Origin: Isochrysis galbana
Lineage: Eukaryota > Haptophyta > Isochrysidales > Isochrysidaceae
Reading direction: 5' to 3'
DNA length: 64,000 nucleotides
Assembly: GCA_018136815.1 (NCBI GenBank)
Contig: CM030940.1
Coordinates: 430,443 to 494,442 of the forward strand
Shown here: positions 1-9,800 of the stretch, piece after piece
Layout: every line of letters starts with the position of its first letter
How positions within the stretch are numbered: the stretch's first letter is position 1
Translations under genes and position numbers: made by a program
Notes under the pieces: generated by a model
Database searches by the model: none
What the model saw: the letters and a program-made list of their open reading frames with translations, nothing else
What the model was told of the DNA's origin: nothing

Positions 1-2538
1 TATCTGAAAAGCATGACAATGCAAGGCGCCATGGGCAGTTCGTTGAGATGAATGATTCAGCATGCCATTCATCTCCCTGTCTAGGCGTCTAGTGAATCCG
101 CGCAGCACCTTACCATTCGCTGCACATACAACGATATTTTCGAGCAATTCCTGGCGAATCGCATGATTGCATGCCATGATGGCTTCAAACGTTACCTCGT
201 GCACACCTGGCGAATCAATACCGGCAAGAGCAGGCCGGAATAGAGCCTCGCCACAGCGAATACCGCAGGATTGCTGGAAATTTGTAGGGCGATTGAATGA
301 CTTTGACCTCCTCTCCCGCTCAAAGTCAATCGAGATGTATGCGCATTCCTCCATTTGTGCCCGCTCAATTGGGGGAAACCCAAGTTGCGCCTCAGTGAAC
401 AGCTTGTTCATATACTTAGTGAGCTTATCGTGCGAGACTCCAAGGTAGTGGATCGCAATCTTGCGTCCCTTGTAGACTGGCACGACCATGGGAGTACGAG
501 TGCCACACTCAATAAGGACGCCGGTCTCACGGCCCGAGGCATACATTGCGGCCACGGCAGAGGACATTATAGAGAAGTGGGATATCTGAAAGCGTCGTTC
601 TAGGGTGCGCAGTATCTCCTCTATTTCTGACTTTTTGTAAGCTGGAAGTGTCGGCTTCACTATGATCATCGGCAGCCCCATCAGACGGTCATTCACCCCG
701 AGACGTGTTAATGCGCGTGAGAAGATTTCCTCGAGGCAAGGCCACGAGCACACAACGCCCTGCTCGGTCATCACACGTGTAAGTTTACGACTTAACCCGC
801 AATAAGGAGACTCAGTTGCGAACTGAATCCGTGGAGAGACTTCTGGGGCGAATCCGGCCATGCACTCTTCCCAGTCGCAGGCAACGACGACTCCGCTTGT
901 GCGTGCTTCTTTATGCTTGTCTTCTTCATACTTGCGCAAAATGGAACGCAATCTATGGCAGGTCCTTGCTGCATCCCTTCGGTCGCAAAAGCCCAAGCGC
1001 TCTATGATTAGCTGAATTGCATCGTCCGGCAGCGACAGTATGTTGCCGTTGCGACGTGTCAGCATCAACTCCCTTTCTCGGTCCATGGCCATGGCATTTC
1101 GCAAGCGTTCCCTAGCAGCAACAAGACGCGTGCATACATCCTCAAGGTCTCGGTCGGCGACTTTCAGTTCAGCCTTTGCGCGAGCGAGACTGCGCCCGGC
1201 ATCAATACTTGCTTTTTTTGCTTCTTTCATTTCTTTTTCTGCTGCCCTGGCTGCCTCATCAGCTAATGCCCTGGCAAACGAGAGCGTCCTTGTGGGGTGC
1301 TCCACGGATGCTGCGTCTTGCGCCATCCGCAAACCCAATACCTTCTGATTGTATGTGTCTTCTGCAACAGCCGCTGCTTCCTCTTTGAGTCTAGCAGTAG
1401 CATGGGCATTGGCCAGGCGCTCATCAAGAATTTTAGCTGCGCCATCAGCCTCTATTGCTTCCGTCTCCAAAGAGTCGATCCGAGTGCCGAGTGCGATGGC
1501 GTCTTCACTCGCTCCGATCTTGCTGCCTCCAGCTTGCGGAAGATCGGCCTTGCCATCGGTGTCGAGCGCTTCAGCATCCGTACCTGCAAATCCCATCACA
1601 CGTCGCTCGATGTAATCATCGTTTTCACGAGTCACCTCGACCTTCGGTCCAGGAGAGTTGGTCTCTTCCTGGATGTGCTGAGTCTCACTGACTTTTGCGC
1701 TGGAGCCCATCGCTTTCGGCACGTCGCTTTCATCGAATTTCGCTGTGAGGTTGATACAACAGTCGGCAAGATCACTGGCGCGATCACTGGTCTGATCACG
1801 GATCCTGATGCATGGACCTGTCCCCATAGGAGAACTAGCGTCCGATTGTCCCTGGAACTGAAGCTCACAAGTGTCTGCAACCGGACTATTTGGAGCCTCC
1901 TCCTTGGCGTCGTCAGTAGCTGTTCCCTTCGAGTCTACCATGCGACTTTCCGTTTGTTCACTAGACCTCGAGGCTGGTCGATGTCCTGCGCGACTGGCTT
2001 CCGTGCTTGATGTCACAAGGGCGACAAGAGGCTGAGAAGGACCAGAGTCGTGGCGTATGACACTGGGTCCTACTTGCACGGGTGCCATGCCACTTTGATC
2101 TTCCCTGATGCGCTTGTGGACCTGTCGGCCGGTCACGCTAGCTGTCTGCAACGTGATGTTTGCACATCGAAGCCAGCCAGCATTGCGACAGTCATTGTTT
2201 ATCTCCCTATCCGAGTCTGCAGTTATATTCTCACAATGCACACTGCTCGTCAACACTTTGGAGAATGTTTTGATACGCTTTACTGATTGTTGTTCATGAA
2301 GCGCTCTTGCCACTCGGCTACCATCAACACTCGTTATCGTACCCTTTGCAGCTGACTCTGGACTAGTGACATCCCGATTGGACGGTGATCGCGTTTTGCT
2401 CCACGTCACAAGAGTTGCGAGGCTATCGAGGAACAAGCCCAAGATACCAAGACGCACAACGATCATGATGAGGATGGCCAGGACAGACGGCCATGAGAAG
2501 ATTGCGAGGCAAGATAGGGCGAGGCGATACAACATCAT
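1..2538 (-). CDS. Membrane-anchored coiled-coil / F-box-like / divergent actin-like protein (partial, C-terminus off the window)
   Basis: One uninterrupted minus-strand frame of 846 codons runs from ATG at 2538 past the left edge; an upstream in-frame stop lies at 2830-2832. Residues about 2-45 are strongly hydrophobic, like a signal anchor. A polar, low-complexity linker follows, then an Ala/Glu/Lys-rich coiled coil at about 370-490. An F-box-like segment at about 498-535 contains LSLPDDAIQLIIERLGF and later CHRLRSIL. From about 547 the sequence follows actin: an AGFAPE turn, AVAAMYASGRETGV, a VYKGRKIAIHYLG strand, CAYISIDFE, EALFRPALAGIDSPGVHE and a LDREM helix. The nucleotide-binding loops are degenerate: DWEEC in the first phosphate loop, ECGTR where actin has DSGDG, and AANGK for the adenosine loop. 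Most of subdomain 2 is missing. It is therefore probably a non-ATP-binding actin-related protein. The actin assignment is firm; the F-box is weaker and the function unknown. Confidence 0.8.
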   Translation of the reverse strand, partial: MMLYRLALSCLAIFSWPSVLAILIMIVVRLGILGLFLDSLATLVTWSKTRSPSNRDVTSPESAAKGTITSVDGSRVARALHEQQSVKRIKTFSKVLTSSVHCENITADSDREINNDCRNAGWLRCANITLQTASVTGRQVHKRIREDQSGMAPVQVGPSVIRHDSGPSQPLVALVTSSTEASRAGHRPASRSSEQTESRMVDSKGTATDDAKEEAPNSPVADTCELQFQGQSDASSPMGTGPCIRIRDQTSDRASDLADCCINLTAKFDESDVPKAMGSSAKVSETQHIQEETNSPGPKVEVTRENDDYIERRVMGFAGTDAEALDTDGKADLPQAGGSKIGASEDAIALGTRIDSLETEAIEADGAAKILDERLANAHATARLKEEAAAVAEDTYNQKVLGLRMAQDAASVEHPTRTLSFARALADEAARAAEKEMKEAKKASIDAGRSLARAKAELKVADRDLEDVCTRLVAARERLRNAMAMDRERELMLTRRNGNILSLPDDAIQLIIERLGFCDRRDAARTCHRLRSILRKYEEDKHKEARTSGVVVACDWEECMAGFAPEVSPRIQFATESPYCGLSRKLTRVMTEQGVVCSWPCLEEIFSRALTRLGVNDRLMGLPMIIVKPTLPAYKKSEIEEILRTLERRFQISHFSIMSSAVAAMYASGRETGVLIECGTRTPMVVPVYKGRKIAIHYLGVSHDKLTKYMNKLFTEAQLGFPPIERAQMEECAYISIDFERERRSKSFNRPTNFQQSCGIRCGEALFRPALAGIDSPGVHEVTFEAIMACNHAIRQELLENIVVCAANGKVLRGFTRRLDREMNGMLNHSSQRTAHGALHCHAFQI

Positions 2539-2838
2539 TTGCACGTTACAGCTGCGGGCCTCGTCTGAGGGGTGATCTTCCAAGTGCACCTTCTCTGGAT
2601 GGGATAGCAGGGAGGAGCGATGGCCGATGCGGCTGCACGCGGGGCGATGCGGCGATTCGCACGAAAGGTGGACGCGGCGAGAGTCGCGCGCGCTGCCGAA
2701 TGTCGGCAACGTCTCGTACACGTCCCCGTTAAGTAGTTTAACAGTCGAGAAATGCGACCGCGCTTTGCCTCGTGAAAGCAACCACGTCGGTTTTGTCTGA
2801 TGGCCGATAGCGAAAAAAAAAGTGGAACATCATCAAGG

Positions 2839-2914
2839 GTCAGAGTTTTCTTGTTGTGTGAGTATAACCTTAGTGCTGAGGGACCGTAGCCCTTCGACGG
2901 CAACGGAGCCCCTC
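2839..2914 (+). repeat. Dispersed repeat, copy 1
   Basis: This stretch of about 76 bp recurs at 41909-41984 in the same orientation with only a few differences; the shared core includes CCCTTCGACGGCAACGGAGC. Flanks differ, so this is a short interspersed element or a fragment of a larger one. No ends or target duplication are evident. Confidence 0.7.
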
Positions 2915-2975
2915 CCTACCTGTCAGAGTAAGGCTGATCTCGCCTTTTGAGATCGCTATTCTGGATGCCCATTCT

Positions 2976-3008
2976 CTATTCTAATTCTAATTCTAATTCT
3001 AATTCTAA
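2976..3008. repeat. TAATTC hexanucleotide microsatellite
   Basis: About five consecutive TAATTC units are visible by eye. Confidence 0.85.
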
Positions 3009-3370
3009 CTACCTCTTTATCTTTATGTAAACTTTATGCTTATACTGAGGTCTTTGTCTTTGTCTTTGCTTCTCTCTCTTCTCCCTCGCGGTCCGTTCGG
3101 ATCCGCGCGGGGCATTCTTGCGGCACCGAGATTTCCCTCGCGCTCTTACTTTGTTACCTCGAGCGCCTTGGTCATCATATCTGCGATCTAATCTTCACTC
3201 AATGTCCACATCGGTATGGAAACTCGAAACTCGATCCTCGATCGAGATTTTTTGCGGCCGAACCAGAAACCAGATCCAGATCAAATTGTCATAGTGTATA
3301 ATGTCGAGTGCGTCGATCCTTTTATAATCTCTTATGCCGGGGTTCTTCCCTGGAACCAGCTCCTCCACTA

Positions 3371-3470
3371 NNNNNNNNNNNNNNNNNNNNNNNNNNNNNN
3401 NNNNNNNNNNNNNNNNNNNNNNNNNNNNNNNNNNNNNNNNNNNNNNNNNNNNNNNNNNNNNNNNNNNNNN
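3371..3470. other. Assembly gap (100 N)
   Basis: Exactly one hundred Ns, the conventional placeholder for a gap of unknown size. It cuts the calpain gene on its right. Confidence 0.98.
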
Positions 3471-4723
3471 GGCCACTCAAACTGGCTGGGCGGCCCGCCG
3501 TCCAAAGAAGGGAGCGTAACTATGTGCTGCAACCAAAGACGCCGTTGCTGCCTCCCTTCAGCTCCGGTGGCTGACTCGGTGGGGGCAATTCCATCGCGAG
3601 GTCCTTCGGCTAGCGGCGAGCATTCCAACACCCAACAAAGCGTCAACATGTCACAGAGGTCACAAAACTCGCCAATGCTCAGCCGGACTGCATCCGATGA
3701 ACGGACAGCTCCACCAGAGCCGGGCAGCCTACCTTTATCAGAAATTATGGCAGCGGCTGTCGTGTGCAAAGCGGTCAAAGGAGAGTAGTCACTTCTCACG
3801 GCTTCAGCCGCGGCCACTTTTGCCAATTCTTCAGGTGCAACGGCTGCAGGTGAGACGGCTGCTGGGTTCTCCGCTGACGCGGTGTCAAGCAGGAGGACAT
3901 CTGTACGTCCAGCGCTGCGCTCTACGCCAAGTACGGCCACTGTGTGCACTTCCGTAGGTGTTACCCAGCCAGACATGTCTGAGATGTGCGCACGATCAGT
4001 AGATCTGTCCGTGCCCGATGCCTTGTGCCGAGCCGCAATGGTGGCGCACATGACCGCACCCTGGCCTCGCCACTTGGCTATCCGAGCAGCCAGCTCGGCG
4101 TAACGCCCGTCACTGCGATCCAGAGGCAAGCGCTTGTCATCGCTTCCGGTGGAGACATCTGTTGGTCCCGCGCCTACAACTGGCAGCTTCCCCCCGCCGA
4201 TGGTCAGCGTCGTCCGCTCAGCAATCCCGCCCGTCAAGTCGACGATGGCCTCCGCCGAGCGCCCACCCTCTAGTGCGGCATACTGCCCCATCCGCTTGGC
4301 GAACGCCTTCTCAACGATCGCCGCCCACGCGCCACTGCCGCCATTCCGGAATGCACGCCGGCCGCAGAAGAGTGGCGCTCCATCCTTGTCGCACGGCAGG
4401 AGCGTATCAAGCTCGACGTGCTCCCAGCGGTGGTGGGCCCACAGTCGGATACTGACCCGCCCTTCGCCCACATCCACCTTGCTGAATAGCCCGAGCACGG
4501 CTGAGGGGAGGCAGGCAGCCAGGCCAGCAAGCGGCGCAAGCAGCCAGCAGTCTCCCAGCTGTCCCTGCTCAACGCCACTCGCGAGTCGTCCGTCGGCAAC
4601 GGGCGGGAGCGGCGCGGCGGGGAATAATTCGTCGAATCGCCGCCACTGCGCTGCCGCTGGCACCGCGCCCAGAGAGCTAGCGGAGGGAGGGAAGCTGGGG
4701 TCGACCCACCGCGCGCCGCGCAT
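3471..4723 (-). CDS. Calpain-type cysteine protease, catalytic domain (3' part lost in gap)
   Basis: The minus frame from ATG 4723 runs into the gap, giving about 417 codons. Calpains are papain-fold cysteine proteases, usually cytosolic and Ca2+-regulated. The catalytic Cys sits in GQLGDCWLLAPLAGLAA (about residue 57). The PC1 core continues with DTLLPCDKDGAPLF and AIVEKAFAKRMGQY, then ALEGGRSAEAIVDLTGG. The PC2 His is in PTEVHTVAVLGV. The Asn-Pro of the usual RNPWG motif appears as ENPAA, so the Trp-Gly is lost and activity is uncertain. A region resembling the start of the C2-like domain follows before the gap. The family's N-terminal DPSFPP pattern begins almost at the Met, so little is missing at that end unless an upstream exon exists. 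A copia LTR starts only 55 bp upstream. Confidence 0.8.
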
Positions 4724-4777
4724 CGGCGGCGGCCCGTTGGGCGCTCTCTCTATTATCCCTCGTCTTTATTCACACCG

Positions 4778-5384
4778 TGTATAGTGTTAACTGTTTATCC
4801 GCAGTTGTTTTGTAGGATGGAGTTTTCTAGTCCGAGGGGTGACGTCATCGGTAGCGGACCTACGTCATTGGCTTGTCGCGCGAGCTTAAACCTTTCGCTG
4901 GCTACGCCATCAAGTATGGGGGAGCATCAGTTTCATACCAATCGAAGAAACTTAAGCTAGTAGCCCAATCATCTGCTGAGACTGAAACCGCCGTACACGC
5001 ACTAGCACTAGCTGCTCGAAACCTACAATTTACTCTCCATTTGTTCGAATTCCTTGGAAAGCCCCAGCAACTCCCAATCCGTATCTTCACTGACAATTCA
5101 GCGACTCGTGACTCAATCAAGAACCCCGGCGTAACAGCTCGCACTCGCCACTACACTCGCTGGCTGTTATACGCTCGAGAACAATTTCTCCATCACATCT
5201 CTGTTCCTCACTGGATATCCACCTCGATGATGACCGCTGACATCTTTACTAAATGTCTCGACAAAACAACATTCCTCCGTCACCGTTCCTCCGTCCTTAA
5301 TGAGAAGGCTTAATCTTGTTCAGCGATATCGCTGTGGGGGAGTGTTTAGTGTTAAGTGTTTATCCGCAGTTGTTTTGTAGGATG
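4778..5384 (+). mobile_element. Internally deleted Ty1/copia retrotransposon fragment
   Basis: A 38-bp sequence at 4782-4819 recurs at 5347-5384 with one mismatch, marking the start of left and right LTRs (TGTATAG at 4778, TGTTTAG at 5343). The right copy is preceded by a polypurine tract, GTGGGGGAG. Between them, about 4873-5312 encodes the copia RNase H C-terminus: KKLKLVAQSSAETE, IFTDNSATRDSIKNP, ARTRHYTRWLLYARE and TADIFTKCLDK, then a stop. Gag, protease, integrase and reverse transcriptase are absent, so it cannot move by itself. The right LTR is cut short near 5385. Confidence 0.85.
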
Positions 5385-5513
5385 TAGGGCGGTCAAACAG
5401 TGTTTTTTATTATGGGTGAAAAAATGACCATCTCAGAATTGAGGAAATTTGAGGATTTTTTTCGGGAGAAAGTTCCCAATACACCCAACTAGCACATATC
5501 CGGGGCCCATTAG

Positions 5514-6838
5514 TGTCGCATTCATCCTAGATGATGCGATTTCTAGGCTCTTATTTCCAGGTCCTTCGTCGTGCGGCCACACGGCGAAGCTCAGGTACAT
5601 CTAGGTTGGTAGGGTTCGTCCCTAGCGATCTAGAATTCGAGTTCTTGTTTCGTTCCTTCTAGCCTGTTTGTCAGGTCTAGATTCCAGGTTTCCTCCTTTC
5701 GGGTAATCTTGACCCAAAGGAGCCAGGTCGCCTGTCACTCGCTGCGCGCTTGTCTCAGGCTCTCGAGTTACCTTGTGAAGGCTTGTTTAGCTTCTTGCAA
5801 GGCTTGTTGTTTCTTGTTGGGTTCCGGTTCTTTCTTGGGACCTGCTGACTTTCGTTGTTGTCCAGGCCTGTTCTTCGTAGGTTCTGCTTGGCCTGGTTAG
5901 GGTTTCGTTGAATCCCCGCGTTCGGCGTTTGGCGTTGGCGTTCGGAAACTTCCTCTCACATTCCCTAGGTCCGCTACCCTTGGCTTGTAGGTCCTTGCTT
6001 CTTTCTTCTCGGTCAAGGTTTTGGCGAGCGAGTCGGTTGCTCTAGCCGCTCGAGATTTGAGGTTTAATTTGCCATCTCCCCTTGGAGATCGGTGTAGGTT
6101 CGCTTCCTAGGTGAGGGAATCTTTCCCCTTGATGCAAGTTACATGCAAGCCTTGGCCCCTTTGGTGTTTCTTCCCCTTGGTTGCTACTCAGGGTTGTTCG
6201 TTAGAAGCGTCTAGAAGGTTCACGCTCAACGGCAAGATTTCCTCTGTCGTGAAGATATCTCGTTGCGATCTGTATCCAAAGTGATCGCCGTGGTCGCGCG
6301 ACATGACGCTCCCCTTCGGACTCTCCGCTACGTGGGGAAGTTACAACGGAGACACGCTCCGGCCGTCGCTGCGGAGTCTCTCTCTCTCTCTCGCTCTCTC
6401 TCTCCGTCTCTCGCGACGTGTTTGAGTTATCGGTGATTTGGGGTCGCGGTTGCTTGATAATTTGCTTTGTTTGGGTGAATGATTCCGGTGTGTTCGTGAG
6501 TCGGTGTAACCTGTTGTTCTCAGGCTCTTTGTCCGTCGTTGTTCGCTGCGTCGCTGCACTCTAGCAGCCTAGGCTCCCTCCCTGAGGGAAGAGTTCTTTG
6601 TAGGTCTAACAATCTCTTAAAACCCAACACACTAGGGCCGCTAGGAGCGCCTCGCCGCCCCACAGCCCTTCGTTCGCCGTTCGTTCCCCGTCCAGACACC
6701 CAAATGGGGTTGCCCGACCCAGTCCAGAATTTCATTCACCCGACTCCCGGTGGGGAGGAGGGCCAAAGCGCCGCGCTAGCCGCCGGTGCTGCTCGCGACG
6801 GAGTGGCTCAGAGCCCTCCGGCTCCGCTCGACTCGACA
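5514..6838 (+). repeat. 5' LTR of the chromovirus
   Basis: Starts TGTCGCATTC and ends CTCGACTCGACA; it matches 12331-13655 at a constant offset of 6817. The boundary is fixed by the CA end and the ATTAG duplication, not only by loss of similarity. It includes a CT-rich microsatellite at about 6378-6412. The polyprotein start codon at 6704 lies inside it. Confidence 0.95.
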
Positions 6839-9800
6839 AGCACGAAATCGAAGCTTGCGTCCTCGGCCGCAGAGGAGGGGTCTCAAGGCATCAATGCACT
6901 ATCTCCGAGCGCCTCCTTCACGGCTGGCGACGAAGGAGTGGCCGAACCGACCGGTTCGGTCGTAGCCGAAAGGCCACTTGAAAACGGGGATGTTGGGCTG
7001 GACTCGGGAGAAGATGATACGCCCGAGACTCCAGAACACCGGAGCATGCAGGCCCTCGAGACCAAGCCCTCCGACGCCGCCGACGGAGAAGGTACTCCAC
7101 AGGCATTGTGTGGCGATGGGGCTGCCGCTAGGGGCCTCAGTGCGGCCGGATTTTCCGAGTTGTCGAAGCTTCCGAAGACAGACTTGCAGAAGTCCCTGGA
7201 GAAGGAATGGTCACCCCAAATGGATCAACCTCGGCATCCGACGGACCGTCGAGGGCTAGGCTATGATGGCGTGCCTAACCCCTCTAGTTCGGCAAAGGCA
7301 TCCCCATACTCTTCAATACCATTCGTGCCGCAGACGGTAGCCGCCGCTATCGAGCGAGTGCCCCACGTCGATGAATCTTCTCCGTCCAGGCCAGCCTCTA
7401 ATCCAACCACCCCGTCACCCGGAGCCGGAACCTCGCTTCCAGTAGAATCTATCGCGGACACGCCGCCGCCGCTCTACCCTCGTCACTGCCTCTATGTCCG
7501 CGATCTCGTGGTCTGCCGTGCCGATGGCGACCGCGCAGCTCAAGGGTTCGTTCTCCCGGACGTTGCCCTCACGGTGAACAGCACCCTGGCTGACACTGGA
7601 GCGGGCCCGTCAGTAATCACCACTGCTCTTCTCGATCGACTACCTGAAGACGCTTGCGTCGAACGCGTATCGGACGCTACCGTCCCCAACCTACATGGGC
7701 CGGACGGCCTTCCTCTCATCACTAGGGGCCGGGCTAGCCTCGTCTTCTCCTTGTCCGGTCGCCTCTTCCGTCATTCGTTCGCGGTCATCGAAGGAAACGC
7801 GATGCTTCTGCTCGGGAACGATTTTTTGGCCGCCCACTCCGCTACCATTTCTCTCGACGCCGCGAGCTCGGAAGGAAGCCTCCGCCTCCGTCCGGCCTCT
7901 GGCGATTCAGAAGACTCTTCGAGAGTCCTTTCCGAATGTGTAGTCAGAGTTTCCACGGCGCCGCCCCCAGTCGCGGACTCCGGCTTCGTCGGAGCTATCT
8001 CGATGTCACCCGGTCAGCCGCTGACTGTCGACTTTCTGGAGAGGTCGACGGGAACACGAGAGACCCCGGGCGGATCGGAGGGTGAGGCTGCTGCTGATGC
8101 TAGGCAGCCACTCTATACACCTCTCTTTGAGTCTGCCGACGAGTTTGCGGCCAAAGCTCCGGCGTCTACCTCGTCCGAATATCTTCTCTACACGGAGCAA
8201 GCGGTGACGATTCCTGCCTTCCACCGCGCAACCATCTGGGTCAGGGTTCCGCTAGCTCTCCGAGATCATTCGGACTGCGCGATGCTAGTCGACCGCCTAC
8301 CAAATCGCGAGGCTCTCGATTCGTCCTCTCTCGTAATGCCCACGGTGGTCACGCCCACGGACGATCACCGCATCGCGGTGATGATCGTCCACACCGGAGT
8401 CGATGCGCTGACCCTGCCGTCTCTGCATCCGATAGCTTCGCTCCAGGTGCGCTTCAAGTTGCACCGGGGCTGGACTCCGACTGGAAGCGAGGGGGATGGT
8501 GACCCTGTCACCGCGCTGAGCGAGGAGCAACGATCTCTACTCGACTCAGCCACCATCGATCCGGACCGGCTTCTTTCCGACGATCAACGAGAAGAAGTAC
8601 GCCAACTCTTGGCCCGGCGCATCAAAGCTTTCGCGTTGCACCCGGGGGCTCCAAACCATACGCACGTTCTCGAGGTGGAGTTGCCACTCAACCCCGGCGC
8701 TGTTCCTCACCGGCATGCTCCGTCTAGAGTGGGCCGCGCAGGCGAGCTCATCATAGAAGAGGAGGTAGCCAAGATGGAAGCCGCCGGCATTATTCGCAAG
8801 TCAAATTCGGCTTGGGCTTCCCGAGTAGTCCTGGTCAGCAAGAAAGATGGCTCCGTTCGATTCTGCGTGGACTACCGCGACACTAACGCCAAGCTACGCG
8901 TCGAGGATAGCCCTCTACCCCTCATTGTAGAGGCTATTGATAGGCTAGCGTCCGGCCAAGGGCCGCTCAGTTCTCTCTTTTTATGTACTCTCGATTTAGC
9001 CTCTGGTTTTTGGGGCATCCCGATCAAAGAATCGCACAAACATATCACCGCTTTCACCACCCACCGCGGCAAATACGAGTTCAACTTTCTACCGTTCGGC
9101 ATCCAATCAGGTCCCTCCTACATGTGCCGCTTGATGGACATCGTTCTCGGTGCGCTAGCGTGGGAGATCTGCATGCCTTACCTCGATGATGTGGGCATCT
9201 GGTCAACGGGCGTGGGTCCTTCCGAAGAGGCCAGGGCACAGGCTTCGTTCGAGCAAATGCTTCACCGGCTAGACCTCGTTCTCGAGCGGCTAGAGTGGGC
9301 CGGCCTGACCTGCAAGATGTCCAAGTGTGTCTTCTTTGCCACCTCTACGGAGTACCTCGGTCACGTTGTCTCGAGGGAAGGTCTCAAGATGGACCCGAAG
9401 AAGGTCGCAGCTGTCGCCGACATCGACCCGTCGTCCATCAACTCCTTGGAAGCGGTTCGATCTTTCCTCGGCCTTTGCTCCTACTATCGTCGATTCATTC
9501 GCCAATTCGCCGCTAAGGCTGCTCTTCTCACTGCCCTCACGCGGAAGGGCTGCGACGTGGCAAAGGAGTCCCAGTCCGAGGAGTGTCGCCGAGCTATCCA
9601 AGAGCTCAAGACAGCGATCACTTCGGAGCCCGTCTTGACTCCACCCAGGGATGATCGGCCCTTCATCGTCAAGACCGATGGGGCTAGCAAGTTGGGTATC
9701 GCCGGCATCCTCTCGCAGCTAGGAGACGATAACCGTGAACGAGTCGTTGGGTACTACGCTCGCAGTCTCACCTCGGCCGAACGCCATTGGACGGTGACCG

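Larger units (their letters stand above)
2539..3370. other. Intergenic stretch ending at an assembly gap
   Basis: No gene is recognisable here. It contains a dispersed repeat (2839-2914), a hexanucleotide microsatellite (about 2976-3008) and AT-richer unique sequence. It ends at the run of Ns, so linkage to sequence right of the gap depends on scaffolding. Confidence 0.6.

Noticed and set aside
1297-2010. A 237-codon plus-strand frame
   Set aside because: It is the exact codon-phase complement of the actin-like gene, which has clear homology on the minus strand.
5514-6611. A shorter LTR ending near CTAACA at about 6611
   Set aside because: The direct repeat continues to 6838/13655, where a CA end meets the ATTAG target duplication.
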